Of a stretch of 64,000 nucleotides of DNA, positions 44,576-55,383 are shown one piece after another (within the stretch, counting starts at the first letter, position 1; every line of letters begins with the position of its first letter). The DNA comes from Paraphoma chrysanthemicola (lineage: Eukaryota > Ascomycota > Dothideomycetes > Pleosporales > Phaeosphaeriaceae): NCBI GenBank assembly GCA_020744225.1, contig JAGMWG010000008.1, positions 1,364,001 to 1,428,000 of the forward strand. Direction: 5' to 3'. The translations under genes were made by a program, and so were the position numbers. The notes beneath the pieces were generated by a model. It was not told the origin of the DNA, did no database searches, and saw only the letters and a program-made list of their open reading frames with translations.

Positions 44576-45613
44576 CTACTTACCGAACCGAGGATGAACC
44601 AAATAGTTCCTTGCAAACACATCTACTGCACGGTTACCAGCCCAGGAATCAAGCTTCTCCCAATTGACACATTGATGAGGGTAGGTCCAGTTTGCAAGAG
44701 GAATTGCACCTGACTGGCCCCATCTCATGGTTATGAGGCTCGTGTCGGCATGACACATGATGGATTGACGTATGATGTCCAGACAGTGTTCTGCGTTCTC
44801 TTTCAGTTTCTGTTGGACTACGAGTGGTCATTCACCTACGGCTGTGGAGGAAATTGAGACGCCTCTCATGCTTGCTTAGATTCGGGAAGTAATAGTCTGG
44901 GTACATGTACTGGTGCAGACGTTTCTATGTATTGTTAGGGTGCAACACTACATTTCGGGACTACTTACAACACAGTGAAGCTCATGGTAAACATTAAGAG
45001 CTCCTAGATAGCCTCCATCGGGCAGAGGTATTCCCTTGCGATCAAGTCGGTCAAACTCGTCTTTCGTGATTCGAATGTTCGTGTCTACCATGGTTAGAAT
45101 TACACGCAGCAGTTGTCCAGGAACGACCGACTTTGCAAAAGGCTATGCCAGTTTTCATCCAATTTCGTGCTTGGTTCGCCAATCCATGAACTGTCGATCT
45201 TGGGTTTAATGTCGAAGTACTGCTCACGAAATTCTACAGCTTCGCTCGCTGGACCTGAGCAACATTAGCCCAGTAAAATCACGGAAAGGTGAGCCGCCTA
45301 GTTTACTTATTCTCAAACTTCCGGTCTGCGCTTGATTCATGGTGATGTAGGTAATGACAGCAATGAAAATGCCGGTATAGATAAACATCAGCGAGCAATG
45401 AACGACGAGCCAGACATGTGAGGTCCGGGCCCACTGTGATCCTTTCCTCCTCTCTTTCTCGAGAGGAACATCAGCCCAATTACCATCATGCTGCTCGTAT
45501 TTGATGCTGTTCTCGTCAAGCAAGGTTGACGACTCAGATGTTGGAGACGAAGGACAATCAACACTTGCAGACATATTCTGTCGTGACAGGAGATTCCTGA
45601 AGAAGCCTTGCAT
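44576..45613 (-). CDS. UstYa-family (DUF3328) protein 1
   Basis: Five minus-strand exons: 45613-45307, 45254-45132, 45084-44969, 44924-44840 and 44790-44576, 281 residues. An N-terminal cytosolic region with a SSTLLDE segment is followed by one membrane span (about 74-95), then SPASEAVEFREQYFD and PSTKLDENWHSLL, the usual UstYa ectodomain start. Both hallmark motifs are present: YHELHC near residue 175 and HSQHC near 210 (HxxHC each), then DIIRQSIMCHADTSLITM and YPHQCVNWEKLDSW. Introns carry CTAAT/CTAAC branch sites; the fourth is only 49 nt but restores the second motif. UstYa proteins catalyse oxidative cyclisation or other oxidations of ribosomal or non-ribosomal peptides. Divergent from UstYa 2. 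Confidence 0.9.
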
Positions 45614-46373
45614 GGCGAAGGTTGTAATTGAATGTTTCCGTATAGTTGATAAGAATAACTTGTGTATACAAAGAAGAGAGCAGGTAAACCACGGAAGTTC
45701 TTCTCGGGGCACGAGCTACTATCCATTCACGTCCAAAAGATGACGCCTTCCGCAAAAGGGTGGTTGAATCGTTATCATGTAGTGGACATGTCGATCATAC
45801 CTTGTGATCCATATGCAGATGCGTGCGCTGACAAGCGAATGCTCTCTGTAAACCTCAATGCTTGACACAATAGTGATGTCAATCAAAGTCGTATGAGTAT
45901 GCTGATGCTGATGCATGTGGTCAAAGCGTAAGGCGTCCACCTGCAGTCTGCAAGAGACTAATTTATCGCGCAGCAGTCAGCCGGCGCACGGACCTCGCTA
46001 CCGTGCATGTAACCAACTACTTACATGCGCGACTAGGCAGGGAAGTACTCACGATTTTACGCCATGCAAGGATACTCTCGATAGACTTGGACCGGAGTAG
46101 GATAGTCCATAGCTTGTACTACCTCAGGGAGTTGTTTCACAGCATACCAGTAGGAGCTCGGGACCATCTGTGGGCGTGGCAGCAAATGCCAGCCAATCAG
46201 CTCGCCTGCCGCCCTGCAACTGCACGTATCACACAATACGTAGAACGCATTGGTCAAGTGGTTCTTCAACATAATGGAACAATGTTGGTATTGATGGATT
46301 ATCATTGATCGCTGCAGATGGCAGGGGAGGTACGTAACACTCACTCTTAGCCAACACAACTTGCAGCATCACC
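45614..46373. promoter_or_regulatory. Divergent promoter region of the two UstYa genes
   Basis: 760 bp between divergent starts. It includes CGG-N9-CCG at 45989-46003, compatible with a Zn2Cys6 regulator site; no such regulator gene is in the window. Confidence 0.4.
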
Positions 46374-47477
46374 ATGTCTACGGACATGCCATTCCGTACC
46401 AACTCAGATGAGAACGTCAGCAGGGAATATGCAAGCTTATCAGTACATGTAGATCATGAAGCGGGGGAGCAGGATCACAAGACGACATTGGCAGTTGTTC
46501 AGATGAGAGCCGGAACAGCGGACTCCCATCAAGAGTATGGCAATGCCCCTCAATTAGTTGAAGACTGCTATCTCTCCTTCAAAAATCAACCTCTCAATTT
46601 GAACCTAGCATTTTGCCTATCAAGCACCCATTATGAAGTCCAATTCTTGCTCCCTTTGCGGTCTCCGTGTGCTCAGTGTGTTCTTCTCGCTCGTCACTAT
46701 TATCCTCCTCGCCGTGTCTATGACAGTGTATGGCCTACGCAGTGAGAAGTTTTCTCACATACGGCAATGCGTAGCCTCGTCGACCATGTCACAGGAGAAG
46801 AGCAAAGGTCCAGCCTCAGATTATGGCTTCGATTCTTTCCATTTTTCCAGTACCATGGACTTCAAGGAGAACGACAAGTATCAAGACCTATCACACGAAA
46901 ATGATCATGTCTGGCAAGAGCTACTCACACCAAATGGTGGCTTCTTGATCAAGGTTGATGACGAAGGCAATGCTCAGCGGCACGGAATTGGGATGTTCCA
47001 CCAGGTGAGGGACATTCTACATTGGAGGATCGTTTTGGTCATAGACTGACTTCAGTTGCAGCTGCACTGCCTTCAGATGATCCGCCAAGCACTCCAAAAG
47101 CGTGCACCACCCTCAAGCCGCACATATGCCTTATACAATAAACACGGTTTCGGCGAGCACGAAGATGATGGACATGATCCAGAACTACACATGCTACACT
47201 GTCTCGACTACCTCCGACAGGTAAGGCTCAAAGATTTTGTTTACCATGTTCGCAGATAGCTAAGAACTCCCAGTCCGTAATGTGTTTGGCAGATGACACC
47301 ATTGAACCGCCAAAGCGTGATGCTCTTGGTCGTGGTGCTATTGATGGCATGATTCCACACCAATGCCGTAATTCGAAATCCCTGTACGACATGTCTAAGG
47401 CATCACCGCCGTGGTATCGGTCGGGTGCGGGTAACGATGAGCATGAGGAGGTTCGCGAAGATGGACATCATCACTAA
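46374..47477 (+). CDS. UstYa-family (DUF3328) protein 2
   Basis: The downstream exons are clear: up to 47004, 47062-47220 and 47274-47477. They encode a membrane span (VLSVFFSLVTIILLAVSMTV), an ectodomain with VWQELLTPNGGFLIK, first motif MFHQLHC, second motif HMLHC, then DYLRQSVMCLADDTIEPP and MIPHQCRN: full UstYa pattern with two HxxHC motifs. The 5' end is uncertain. Either translation starts at 46633 (244 residues), or a first exon from 46374 (MSTDMPFRTNSDE...EYASL, typical of UstYa N-termini) is spliced to 46609 with a donor near 46443 or 46449. The second is more like the family. The C-terminus is His-rich (EDGHHH). Likely partner of the adjacent UstYa 1 in modifying one peptide. Confidence 0.87.
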
Positions 47478-47974
47478 TCTGCAGCACTTGAAATGAGTCC
47501 ACTGACACACCGAGGGTAGTTTTCAGCCAATAAGGAGCAATATATGCTTATATTGGGTACAATCCGGTGGCTGACAGACTGCAAACCCTGTCAACATACT
47601 TTGAGCAAGCTGTTCCCATCAGATAGCAGATGAACAAAGAATATAGCAACGAGTTTATGCATGATAGAAGTCACTTGCCGTCACATAGTGCTGCTAAGCA
47701 ATCAAGAAGTTCACCTATTGGACCACTGTTCGTACTAGAAAAAGCAGCGTTTTATACTCCCTCAGGTCTTAACGCTAGCATGAAGTTGCCTGTAATCTAA
47801 GAATAAGAATCCCGAAGTCCGGCCTATTGCCACGTACATATTTCGGAATGGAAATGGCTTAATTGTGCCCCACTCGTGACGTGCTGGACTATAAAGACCC
47901 GGCAGCGTCGCACGTTGTATACTCTTTTTCTTCCATCCAACCCCCTCTTCCGGTTGTCTGCCAAGAGATCAATC
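47478..47974. other. Intergenic, promoter of the asparaginase-like gene
   Basis: TATAAAG at 47890-47896, about 79-85 bases upstream of the ATG. No gene seen. Confidence 0.5.
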
Positions 47975-49299
47975 ATGCATGCTGAGAAAAAGCCTCACTA
48001 CAAGCCTACTATTATCCTAGCGGGTGGCTACGGCCATACCAAAGACAATCTACATCGCGATCTTTACAACAAGTATGAAACCTCATTGAAGGACGTTTTG
48101 ACCGGAACCAAAAATCTTCTCGACAGTGGTGGATCTGCTGTAGACGCTGCTGTATCAGCTATAGCTCATCTCGAAGATGACGAGCTGTTCAACGCCGGAC
48201 GTGGATCTGTGTTGGCTCAGGACGGAAGTATTCAGATGCAAGCTTCAATCGCGGTTACGTCTGTCGAGTCAAGTCTTCACACTTCGGTCGCGCTCGGAGA
48301 TTACGTGGCTGTATCTTTGGTCCAGAATATCAAGAATCCGATAAAGCTATGCAGGGAGTTGCTGCGAGACTCCACAAGCAATTCGAGACGGCTCCATCTT
48401 AGTGGAAGCAAAGCGGATACGATTGGGAAAGATCTAGGGCTTGACATACGCGATGCTGATTACTTCAAGACGGACTACCGACGCAAAGAGTTTCAGCATG
48501 GACTGCTGGGGCTATCCGGCGGTGAGCTATATCCAACACCTCCTAAAGAAACATGGCTGACAGGGCCGAAGAACACATTCCCAAACCTCTCGTGAAAGGA
48601 GCAGTCGCTTGTGTATGCCTTGATATGGAAGGACGAATCGCAGTTGCTTGCTCCTCTGGAGGAAGTGCAAATAAGGTATCCGGAGAAATTGAGAGCACTG
48701 CAACTATTGGCGCGGGCATCCTAGCTGAATCTTGGAGCGAACTGGTTGACACCACTAAAGTCATGCGATACGAGAACGGGCCACGAACAGGACGATCGAC
48801 TGGCGAGCTGGACTCTCTCTTCACAAACAGTAACTTGGGTCGATTTTGGAGCGCTTCGTTGTTTCGAAGCTGCTTCCCAAGCTTCCAAGCACTAATGCTC
48901 AGCTACGACCGACATGCCTACGACCCACTATCATCTACTGATCATAATACCTCGAACAAACTTCCTGGTCGATATCGAAAACGGGCTGTTGCCCTTGCCG
49001 CTATAGGCGACTCGGATATAATTGCCCGCGCCACTGTGACGAAGGCATGTGCAAACATGGCTCGATTCTCTTCAGGTAACATGTTGCTCCAAGATGCTGT
49101 TACTCGAGTTGTAGGACCTGCTGGAGAACTGCAGCGTGGTGCTTCTGGCGGCAAAAGTAGTGCAGGAGTTATCTGGATTGAGCTTTCGAGAGACTATCAG
49201 GAACAGACTAGTCTTCGTGTTGGCGATGACTACAACACTGATGGTTTCTGGAGAGCTGCATATAACGGTTCGCAGCCGGTTGTACGGGTGTTCCGGTGA
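47975..49299 (+). CDS. Plant-type asparaginase-fold (Ntn hydrolase) protein with altered active site
   Basis: Two exons, 47975-48521 and 48572-49299, 424 residues. The 50-nt intron (GTGAGC ... GCTGAC ... GAAG) removes an apparent frameshift. The alpha half is well kept: IILAGGYGH, GGSAVDAAVSAIAHLEDDEL, FNAGRGSVLAQDGSIQM. In active asparaginases/isoaspartyl peptidases the beta chain starts at Thr in G-T-V-G-A-V; here it reads KGAVACV with Ala193 at that position. The R-I-G-D-S substrate motif is EIEST, and G-T-G-E is AIGD. CSSGGSANK and IGAG remain. So the fold looks kept but autocleavage and catalysis are predicted lost. It follows the UstYa pair on the same strand as UstYa 2; a role in the cluster is only suggested by position. 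Confidence 0.85.
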
Positions 49300-49469
49300 T
49301 TTAAGTCCGCGAGAGTAAAATTGCCTCATGAATTTGATCTACGGTGTGTCTAGTATGCGGTGATGTCTTTCATATGCTTCGTCTTCTTTTGACACCACTG
49401 TTGGTAGCGATGCTGGCTTCAGGGTGACCATACAGTGACCCAACCCCCACATTTTGCTGCAATGATCAC

Positions 49470-49838
49470 TCAGGATCCTTGTGTTTGCAAGATGTGATAT
49501 TTTCCAATGTAAGTGCTGGAAGTTTCAGTTCGCGCAGTTTGAACACCAGGAAGGCCATGGTCCGCGTCGATTCCTGCAGCAGCGACAATGGTAAGAAGTG
49601 CAGTACCGTATATGTCGACCATAGCGGGAATCTGTAACGATTTATCTCGCGCATTGTCTGAGAGAATGCAGAGACTGTCAATCCATGAGTACCTCTGGTT
49701 CATTCTTCTTGTTAGCGCTATAGCAACAGAAAGAGTTGCTGGTAGAGGTGGAAAGTTCGCTTTATAAGCTAGGTATCCCTTTCTCAAGTAGCAGAAAAAG
49801 TCGTGAATAAGACGCGCATCTATGCCAGAGGATGACAT
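49470..49838 (-). pseudogene. HET-domain fragment
   Basis: 122 residues from an ATG. The interior is the HET core: LPATLSVAIALTRRMNQRYS, WIDSLCILSDNARDKSLQI, MVDIYGTALLTIVAAAG and GLPGV. The N-terminal part of the domain and the whole C-terminal region found in complete HET proteins are missing, and no continuing frame is seen on either side. Best read as a truncated remnant of a heterokaryon-incompatibility-type gene. Confidence 0.75.
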
Positions 49839-50340
49839 GCCTCAACAAAGCGGAAGAAGGTGCAACCGAGCAATTAGTTCGTTGACTGTGGCTATGCAAT
49901 TGTTACACCCCAGCTGCTCGGTACCGCGCAATGGGCACACCAGCTAGAGCTGTATGCAGACCCTACCATTGGCCCCTGGACTTCGTTCTTGATCGACTAT
50001 GATCCTCGCGCGGGTATCTGATGCAGCTAGTGCGCGGGTCGAGGCGTTTCACACACAAAACCAGCAGCCAGACGCGGCATTTCGGGACGATGCGAGACTA
50101 CTGTACGTTGATCAACGCACGCCTGCCAACTGGAATGTGCATGTTGAAGGCTGGCTGCGGGCAGCATGCCGCTGTGCAGGTTACAAGGCTGAGCGACAGC
50201 GGACACTGCATCAGGCTGCCAGGCCAAACCACCGCTTCACCAACACTTTACTATCTCGCTCCACAGAGACTATTACGACAACCACTCTCCATTTCTTGCC
50301 GTGCCCATAGCAGCCCTCGTCCCCCTCAAATAGGCAGCCC
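49839..50340. other. Intergenic
   Basis: No supported gene; becomes GC-rich toward the next gene. Confidence 0.5.
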
Positions 50341-51835
50341 ATGGCGCGCCAGCTGCGCCGCGACGAGTACACGGTGGGATGGGTGTGCGCTCTGCCCTTC
50401 GAGCTGGCGGCCGCACAGGAGATGCTCGACGAAGAGCACCAGGACCTCGAGCTCGACCCGGCCGACAACGACGAGAATTTGTACGCATTGGGATCAATAG
50501 GCGGGCACAATGTCGCGATCGTGTGTCTGCCTGCTGGTCGCATTGGCAACAACCCCGCGGCGGCCGTGTCAGCACAGATGCGAGCGACCTTCAAGGCTAT
50601 CCGCTTCGGGCTGATGGTGGGCGTTGGCGGCGGCGTCCCCAGCGCCGGAGCAGACGTTCGGCTTGGAGACGTGGTAGTCAGCCAGCCGTATAAGGGACAT
50701 GGCGGTGTGGTGCAGTACGACGTGGGGAAGACGGGGTCGCTAAACTCGCCGCCGCAGGTTCTCCTTAGTGCAGTAGCTAAAGTGCGGGCGAACGAGCTGC
50801 GCGGACGGAGCCAGCTCTCGACGCACGTCTCTAAGCTCGAGCGCATCGCCAGGTTCCAGCGCGTTAAGGCGGGCCCTGACGTTCTCTTTGAAGCAGCGTA
50901 CGACCATGTCGGAGGGTACACATGCGACCAGTGTAGCCTTGACAGACGCGAGGTGCGGCAGCCACGGGAGAGCGAGGACAACGAGGAGGAGGTGACAGTG
51001 TACTACGGCACAATCGCATCGGGCAATCGGGTGATGCGGAACGCTGCAGAAAGAGACCGGCTCAGCGCTGAGCTTGGCGGCGTGCTCTGCTTTGAGATGG
51101 AGGCGGCAGGCCTGATGAACTCCTTTCCGTGTCTGGTCATCCGCGGTATCTGCGACTACGCTGACTCGCATAAAAACAAGCGGTGGCAGCCGTACGCGGC
51201 AGCGACGGCGGCGGCGTATGCGAAGGAAGTGCTATCAATCATACCGGCAGCAGAGATGGATAAGATAGATACTGTAGAAAAAGCGATACGAGAGACAGTC
51301 GGTTAGTGTAGCAGTGCTTTCTGCCTAGTGGTATATCGGCGCTAATGCTGCAGTAGGACCGCAGAAGAAGGCAGAGGGACTTTCAGGAGACTGTGCTACT
51401 TCTCCACTACTTAACGTACAGAGTAATGGCTGGAACAAAGAACTCCGATTAGAGGAAGCAATAATTCGACACATGGAGCTTAACAACCCCAGATCACAGC
51501 TCGAACTCCGAACCCCATATGGAAAATCGATATCAGGTCAAGCAGCAACCCAGCGTGTGACACCCGTTAGACAGGGGAACCTTCCTTTTCGCTGCAAGAC
51601 GTGCGCCAGGACTTATCATACCCAAAGTGCAGCGAACGATCACATGAAAGCTGCTGAACATGAGGTTATCCCCTGCAAGACGTGCGCCCGGACTTTTAAT
51701 ACCCAAAGTAAAGCGAACGATCACATGAGAGGTGCTGGACATGATACTCCCAAGATCTCATGTAACGTTAAGAAGTGCGCTAAGAAGTTTTGGACACAGA
51801 GTGCAGCAAACGAGCACAGGAGAGCTTCTCATTAG
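50341..51835 (+). CDS. Nucleoside-phosphorylase (PNP_UDP_1) domain fused to three C2H2 zinc fingers
   Basis: Exon 1 (50341-51301) encodes the phosphorylase-like domain used at the N-terminus of many fungal NLRs: RRDEYTVGWVCALPFELAAA, GRIGNNPAAAVSAQM, FGLMVGVGGGVPS, RLGDVVVSQP, GGVLCFEMEAAGLMNSFPCL, VIRGICDYADSHKN. A 52-nt intron (GTTAGT ... GCTAAT ... CAG) leads in frame to exon 2 (51354-51835), which encodes a linker and three tandem fingers: CKTCARTYHTQSAANDH, CKTCARTFNTQSKANDH and CNVKKCAKKFWTQSAANEH. Total 480 residues. Without splicing, exon 1 ends at a stop after ETVG. Exon 1 is visibly GC-richer than exon 2. No NACHT, ankyrin or TPR part is present. Function is unknown; a recognition protein that signals to DNA or RNA is one idea. 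Confidence 0.82.
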
Positions 51836-53178
51836 AGCCCTAATATTTCTCGAAGCCGAGCGTTAAGAAATTTTAGATACCAAGTGTAGATTATCAAGCA
51901 TCTGTACGTAGATAGACCACTAATATTGAACAGTGCATTCGTATATGTTCCTGCAGATCTATGCAGAAGGGACACAAGTGCTTGGACTTAGAGTTCATCT
52001 TGGTGAGGCAGGCTCTACGTTAACGGGGCATGTACTTTGACAGATAACAACTTATAATAGCACGTGATACGATGCGTATCTATCTTCATACAGCTGCTAC
52101 AGGGCTGATGATGACTTATTATCGCGATCCTGGGGCTCTAATAGTATAATAATGCGTGCCATAATTTTCAGGAGTGATGCAAGCTCAGGGTTGGAGCTGT
52201 GGTAGATGTGCTCTGTCATGCCTGCGAAACGAGACTGTTGCAATCTAGGCCGCGATGGGGACAACAAGGATGGTAATTCTCTGGGTAGCGACAGTCAGGA
52301 GATTAGAAAATACCCCTAGTATATAATTCAAGCAGTAAACCTTCAATATTTCGATGAGGGAATGACTTACACTGCCGGGAAGTCTAACTACCTGTGGATT
52401 ATCTCGTTACGGGGCGGTTCTCGCTACATAGGAAGCGATTGTAGCTGCTTCTAAAAAGTGTCATGCTTGACAAGACTCTATACACACTCCTGCTCCTGCA
52501 CCCCTAGAAAGACTTAAATTGGAAACGCCGAGACGTAAGATGACCGGGATTTGCTCTAGTCCACGAACGTGTATGAGACGTCGAAGGCCAACGTTTGCAC
52601 ATGAAGGTTGACATAGAGATTTTTGTGGTGATTCTTGTAGTAGCCTTCTTACTTAAGTAGATTTAAAAGTAATCAATATACCTCAAGGACGGGCGCGTGC
52701 CCAGTAGCGCGCGTTCACCGCATGCGTAGCCGCTTCCAAGCTCTTCTATCAAAGCATAGAGAAGCCTTGTATCAGCCGTTCTTTCAAAAAGAAAAGAAGA
52801 AAGAACGAAGATGGAAGCCCATCTAAAACAGTGATAGGCTACGCCTGCCAGCGAAAAACATCCGCTTGGAGGTTGCCCAAGATGAAAAAAAACATACAAA
52901 AGTGGGGATTCGCTAGTAAGGCACGTGCCTTCTTTCAAGACGCCCTTCAATTGTGCAGGAGAACACCGCCAGAAATGCCGGCTTTTGTACGGCTAGCCTT
53001 GGCACCTGTTTGGAAGTTATCTCTTACAACATCTCTAAGTACAGTGCCCGAGAAGCGGTCACATAAAAGATTCAGGTAGATTGCATCTAGGTTAGTTATG
53101 CTACTCTAAGGCCATGCAGAGCAAATCTACAAGAGGGCGTTTCCGGCAGCCTAAAGCATACCCTTCCGCAATGCGCAT
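51836..53178. other. AT-rich intergenic region with a dispersed repeat
   Basis: No supported gene. Holds repeat copy A at 52495-52750. Confidence 0.5.
52495..52750 (+). repeat. Dispersed repeat, copy A (pair of 59238-59400)
   Basis: Two blocks match copy B: one containing TTTGCTCTAGTCCACGAACG and AACGTTTGCA, the other GCGTTCACCGCATGCGTAGC; about 70-90 extra bases separate them here. Element type unknown. Confidence 0.7.
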
Positions 53179-54762
53179 TTACATCCAACCTACACGCGCA
53201 ACCGGTTTTTGTCGCGCAGTACCAAGTGCCCGCCTGCACAATCCTGGAGATGTCGGGGCCAATTCTAATACCATCCACAAAGCCATACGCACTGTGTACC
53301 ATCTCTTTTCGAAATGTCTGGCGGTGAAGCTGAGGTCGTAGCGGGGCAAAGCATCAGTCAACAAGGTGAGTTTCAGCTCTCTGCGCTCAAAACATCCACA
53401 TATGTTGTCGACAAAGACCGATTCGGGTACAACACGATCGTCGGGCTCCATGAAATATCCACTCATATCTACTTCCACCCAGGGTCCGCTGAGATTGCGT
53501 GGTAGCTCGTTATGTGGTATGTTTCTAGTGATTCCAAGAGCTTTAGCCACCATGGCAGTCGAGCAAAGGCATATACATTCTGAACCACGTAGAGCGTGTA
53601 CAGCCAAGCGAGTGATAGGGACATCATAATCCACCGGTATTTCGCGAGAGCCCTCACGTCGTAAGGAGAGCAGCGAATAAATTCTGTCCCGTGGATCGGC
53701 ACACTCCTTGTTTGCATGCTGCGACAGCCAGATCACCAGGTCCCTCCGCGTGCCTCTTTGGCCATTGCGCACCATGTCATAGAAATGGGCTGACCCCTTT
53801 CTATATAGTCCCCCGTCAATACCATCTGCTATGTCCTGCAGGAAGGATAAGCTGATAGCCGAAGCCGAGAGCCAGAATGTACGTTCTCGAGCTAGTTCTA
53901 GCTCCTGGACTACCCATGCGCGCTTCCAGTAAGGATTAGAATAGATTGCTTTGACTAAGTCGTGGACATCCTCGTCCTCATCGAAACCGACTTTTCCACA
54001 GCCAATCCCTGTGTGTCGGCAGTCGACATCGTCACAACGCGGCCATTTGTGTTGATAATTGAACTTGTAAGACCCGTCGGGATGTCGGTCATCAACAAGT
54101 TCTTGTAGAATGGTTTTGCGCTCGTCGTTCCTTGTAACCTCGTCGCTACTGGATACATTGTCGAGTAGTTTTGGCATTGCCTTGCCAAGCCAGACATGAA
54201 CGGAGGAGGCATGTGAGTATATTTCTCCCATCTGTGCCACTTGATGATTTCTTTCCAGAGGGTCGGACTGATTTATACACATCGCATCTATCCAGAATAA
54301 AGAAGACCCGAGAAACGAGTTTGCCTCTAGATTTCCCGTTACCATGAGGTGCTGTGCCATGGAAAGAAAGTCGAAGAGATTTCTTCGGACGTACAGGCGT
54401 CGACCGTCAGTTAAAACGACCCTCTCTGTTCGCGCGTCCGCATTGTTGTCCCACGTAGGGACATAGTCCCACACGTATGACAGGCAAACGTAGGATGCGG
54501 TGGTGTGAGAAGCGTGCAAAATATTACACTGGATGAGGCCGTCCTTCGAAAGCTCTGGCAATATACGGACTAGCCGAATGGAGAGTTGACGAAGATCAAG
54601 GGGCTCGTATTGGAAAGGTGTTGTTGAAATGAACTCCTCGAACGTCGGTTGAATTGAAGAATCATCCACAACAGAGAGTCGATGTACTTTTTGCAAATAC
54701 CTGAAATGGCGTATCTGCTGAGCTAACAACATGTTCGCTCGCTCCAATCCATGCGTAGACAT
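53179..54762 (-). CDS. HET-domain protein (heterokaryon incompatibility type) 1
   Basis: Single exon, 527 residues, ATG at 54762. The HET domain lies at about 85-290: SYVCLSYVWDYVP, LFWIDAMCINQSDPLERNHQ, VAQMGEIYSHASSVHVWLGK and KRAWVVQELELAR, followed by CADPRDRIYSLLSL, which ends the conserved region. The remaining C-terminus is not conserved-looking. HET domains trigger regulated cell death after non-self recognition, often downstream of NLR-type or other partners; many genomes carry dozens. Its specific partner cannot be read from sequence. No introns or stop codons within the frame. Confidence 0.92.
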   Translation of the reverse strand: MSTHGLERANMLLAQQIRHFRYLQKVHRLSVVDDSSIQPTFEEFISTTPFQYEPLDLRQLSIRLVRILPELSKDGLIQCNILHASHTTASYVCLSYVWDYVPTWDNNADARTERVVLTDGRRLYVRRNLFDFLSMAQHLMVTGNLEANSFLGSSLFWIDAMCINQSDPLERNHQVAQMGEIYSHASSVHVWLGKAMPKLLDNVSSSDEVTRNDERKTILQELVDDRHPDGSYKFNYQHKWPRCDDVDCRHTGIGCGKVGFDEDEDVHDLVKAIYSNPYWKRAWVVQELELARERTFWLSASAISLSFLQDIADGIDGGLYRKGSAHFYDMVRNGQRGTRRDLVIWLSQHANKECADPRDRIYSLLSLRREGSREIPVDYDVPITRLAVHALRGSECICLCSTAMVAKALGITRNIPHNELPRNLSGPWVEVDMSGYFMEPDDRVVPESVFVDNICGCFERRELKLTLLTDALPRYDLSFTARHFEKRWYTVRMALWMVLELAPTSPGLCRRALGTARQKPVARVGWM

Positions 54763-55383
54763 ATCGCACCGTCTTTTTATGCGGTTTTTATAGTGTTAGA
54801 AAGGGGGGGTTTTTTTTGTGTTGGGGGGGGGGGGGGGGGGGCGGAAGACGTAGGGATCGCGATCCAGATGGTAAACGATCAGTACGATATGTAAAGCCGA
54901 TGATAACTGGACGATTGTTGCGATATTTATGTGAGGATTACACCGTGGCTATGCAAATACGGCCATGTTTGCCTAAATTGTTGCGTAAGGGATGCATATT
55001 GTGGCGGTGGCTGTGCTGCTACTGAGAAACCAAGATAGGTTGCACACTGGATTAGGAAACTCTTTGCGTATAGACTGAGGCAGACGAAACTAAGGTAGAG
55101 CTAACTCAAGAATATATTAACTAGGCCCAGAGGGCAGACATGTATGATATGTTGCTCACGTGCTTCGCTGGGAGAGCAAACCGTTCGCGCTTACCATCCG
55201 TATGCCCTCTCACATGCCAAAACTTCGGCCAGCCTGCTGAGTCGAGTCAGATCGGCTCAAGTTCCTGAAGCATAGAATTAGCTCAGCTGGAACAGCAAGA
55301 GCGCCGTCATTCATGCGCGACCAAAGAATACCTTCTAATTTTGATACATTACAGTATTAAAGAAGCAGATGTCTCTGCGAGTT
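54763..55383. other. Intergenic with homopolymer tract
   Basis: Promoter side of HET gene 1; no gene seen apart from the G tract listed separately. Confidence 0.5.
54823..54841 (+). repeat. Poly-G tract, 19 bases
   Basis: An uninterrupted run of 19 G, preceded by G7-T8. Prone to slippage and to assembly error. Confidence 0.9.

Noticed and set aside
48540..48600. Apparent frameshift in the asparaginase-like gene
   Set aside because: A 50-nt GT-AG intron with GCTGAC branch site restores the frame, so no mutation need be assumed.
55275..55310. tRNA box A-like string TAGCTCAGCTGG
   Set aside because: No T-arm, acceptor pairing or terminator follows.
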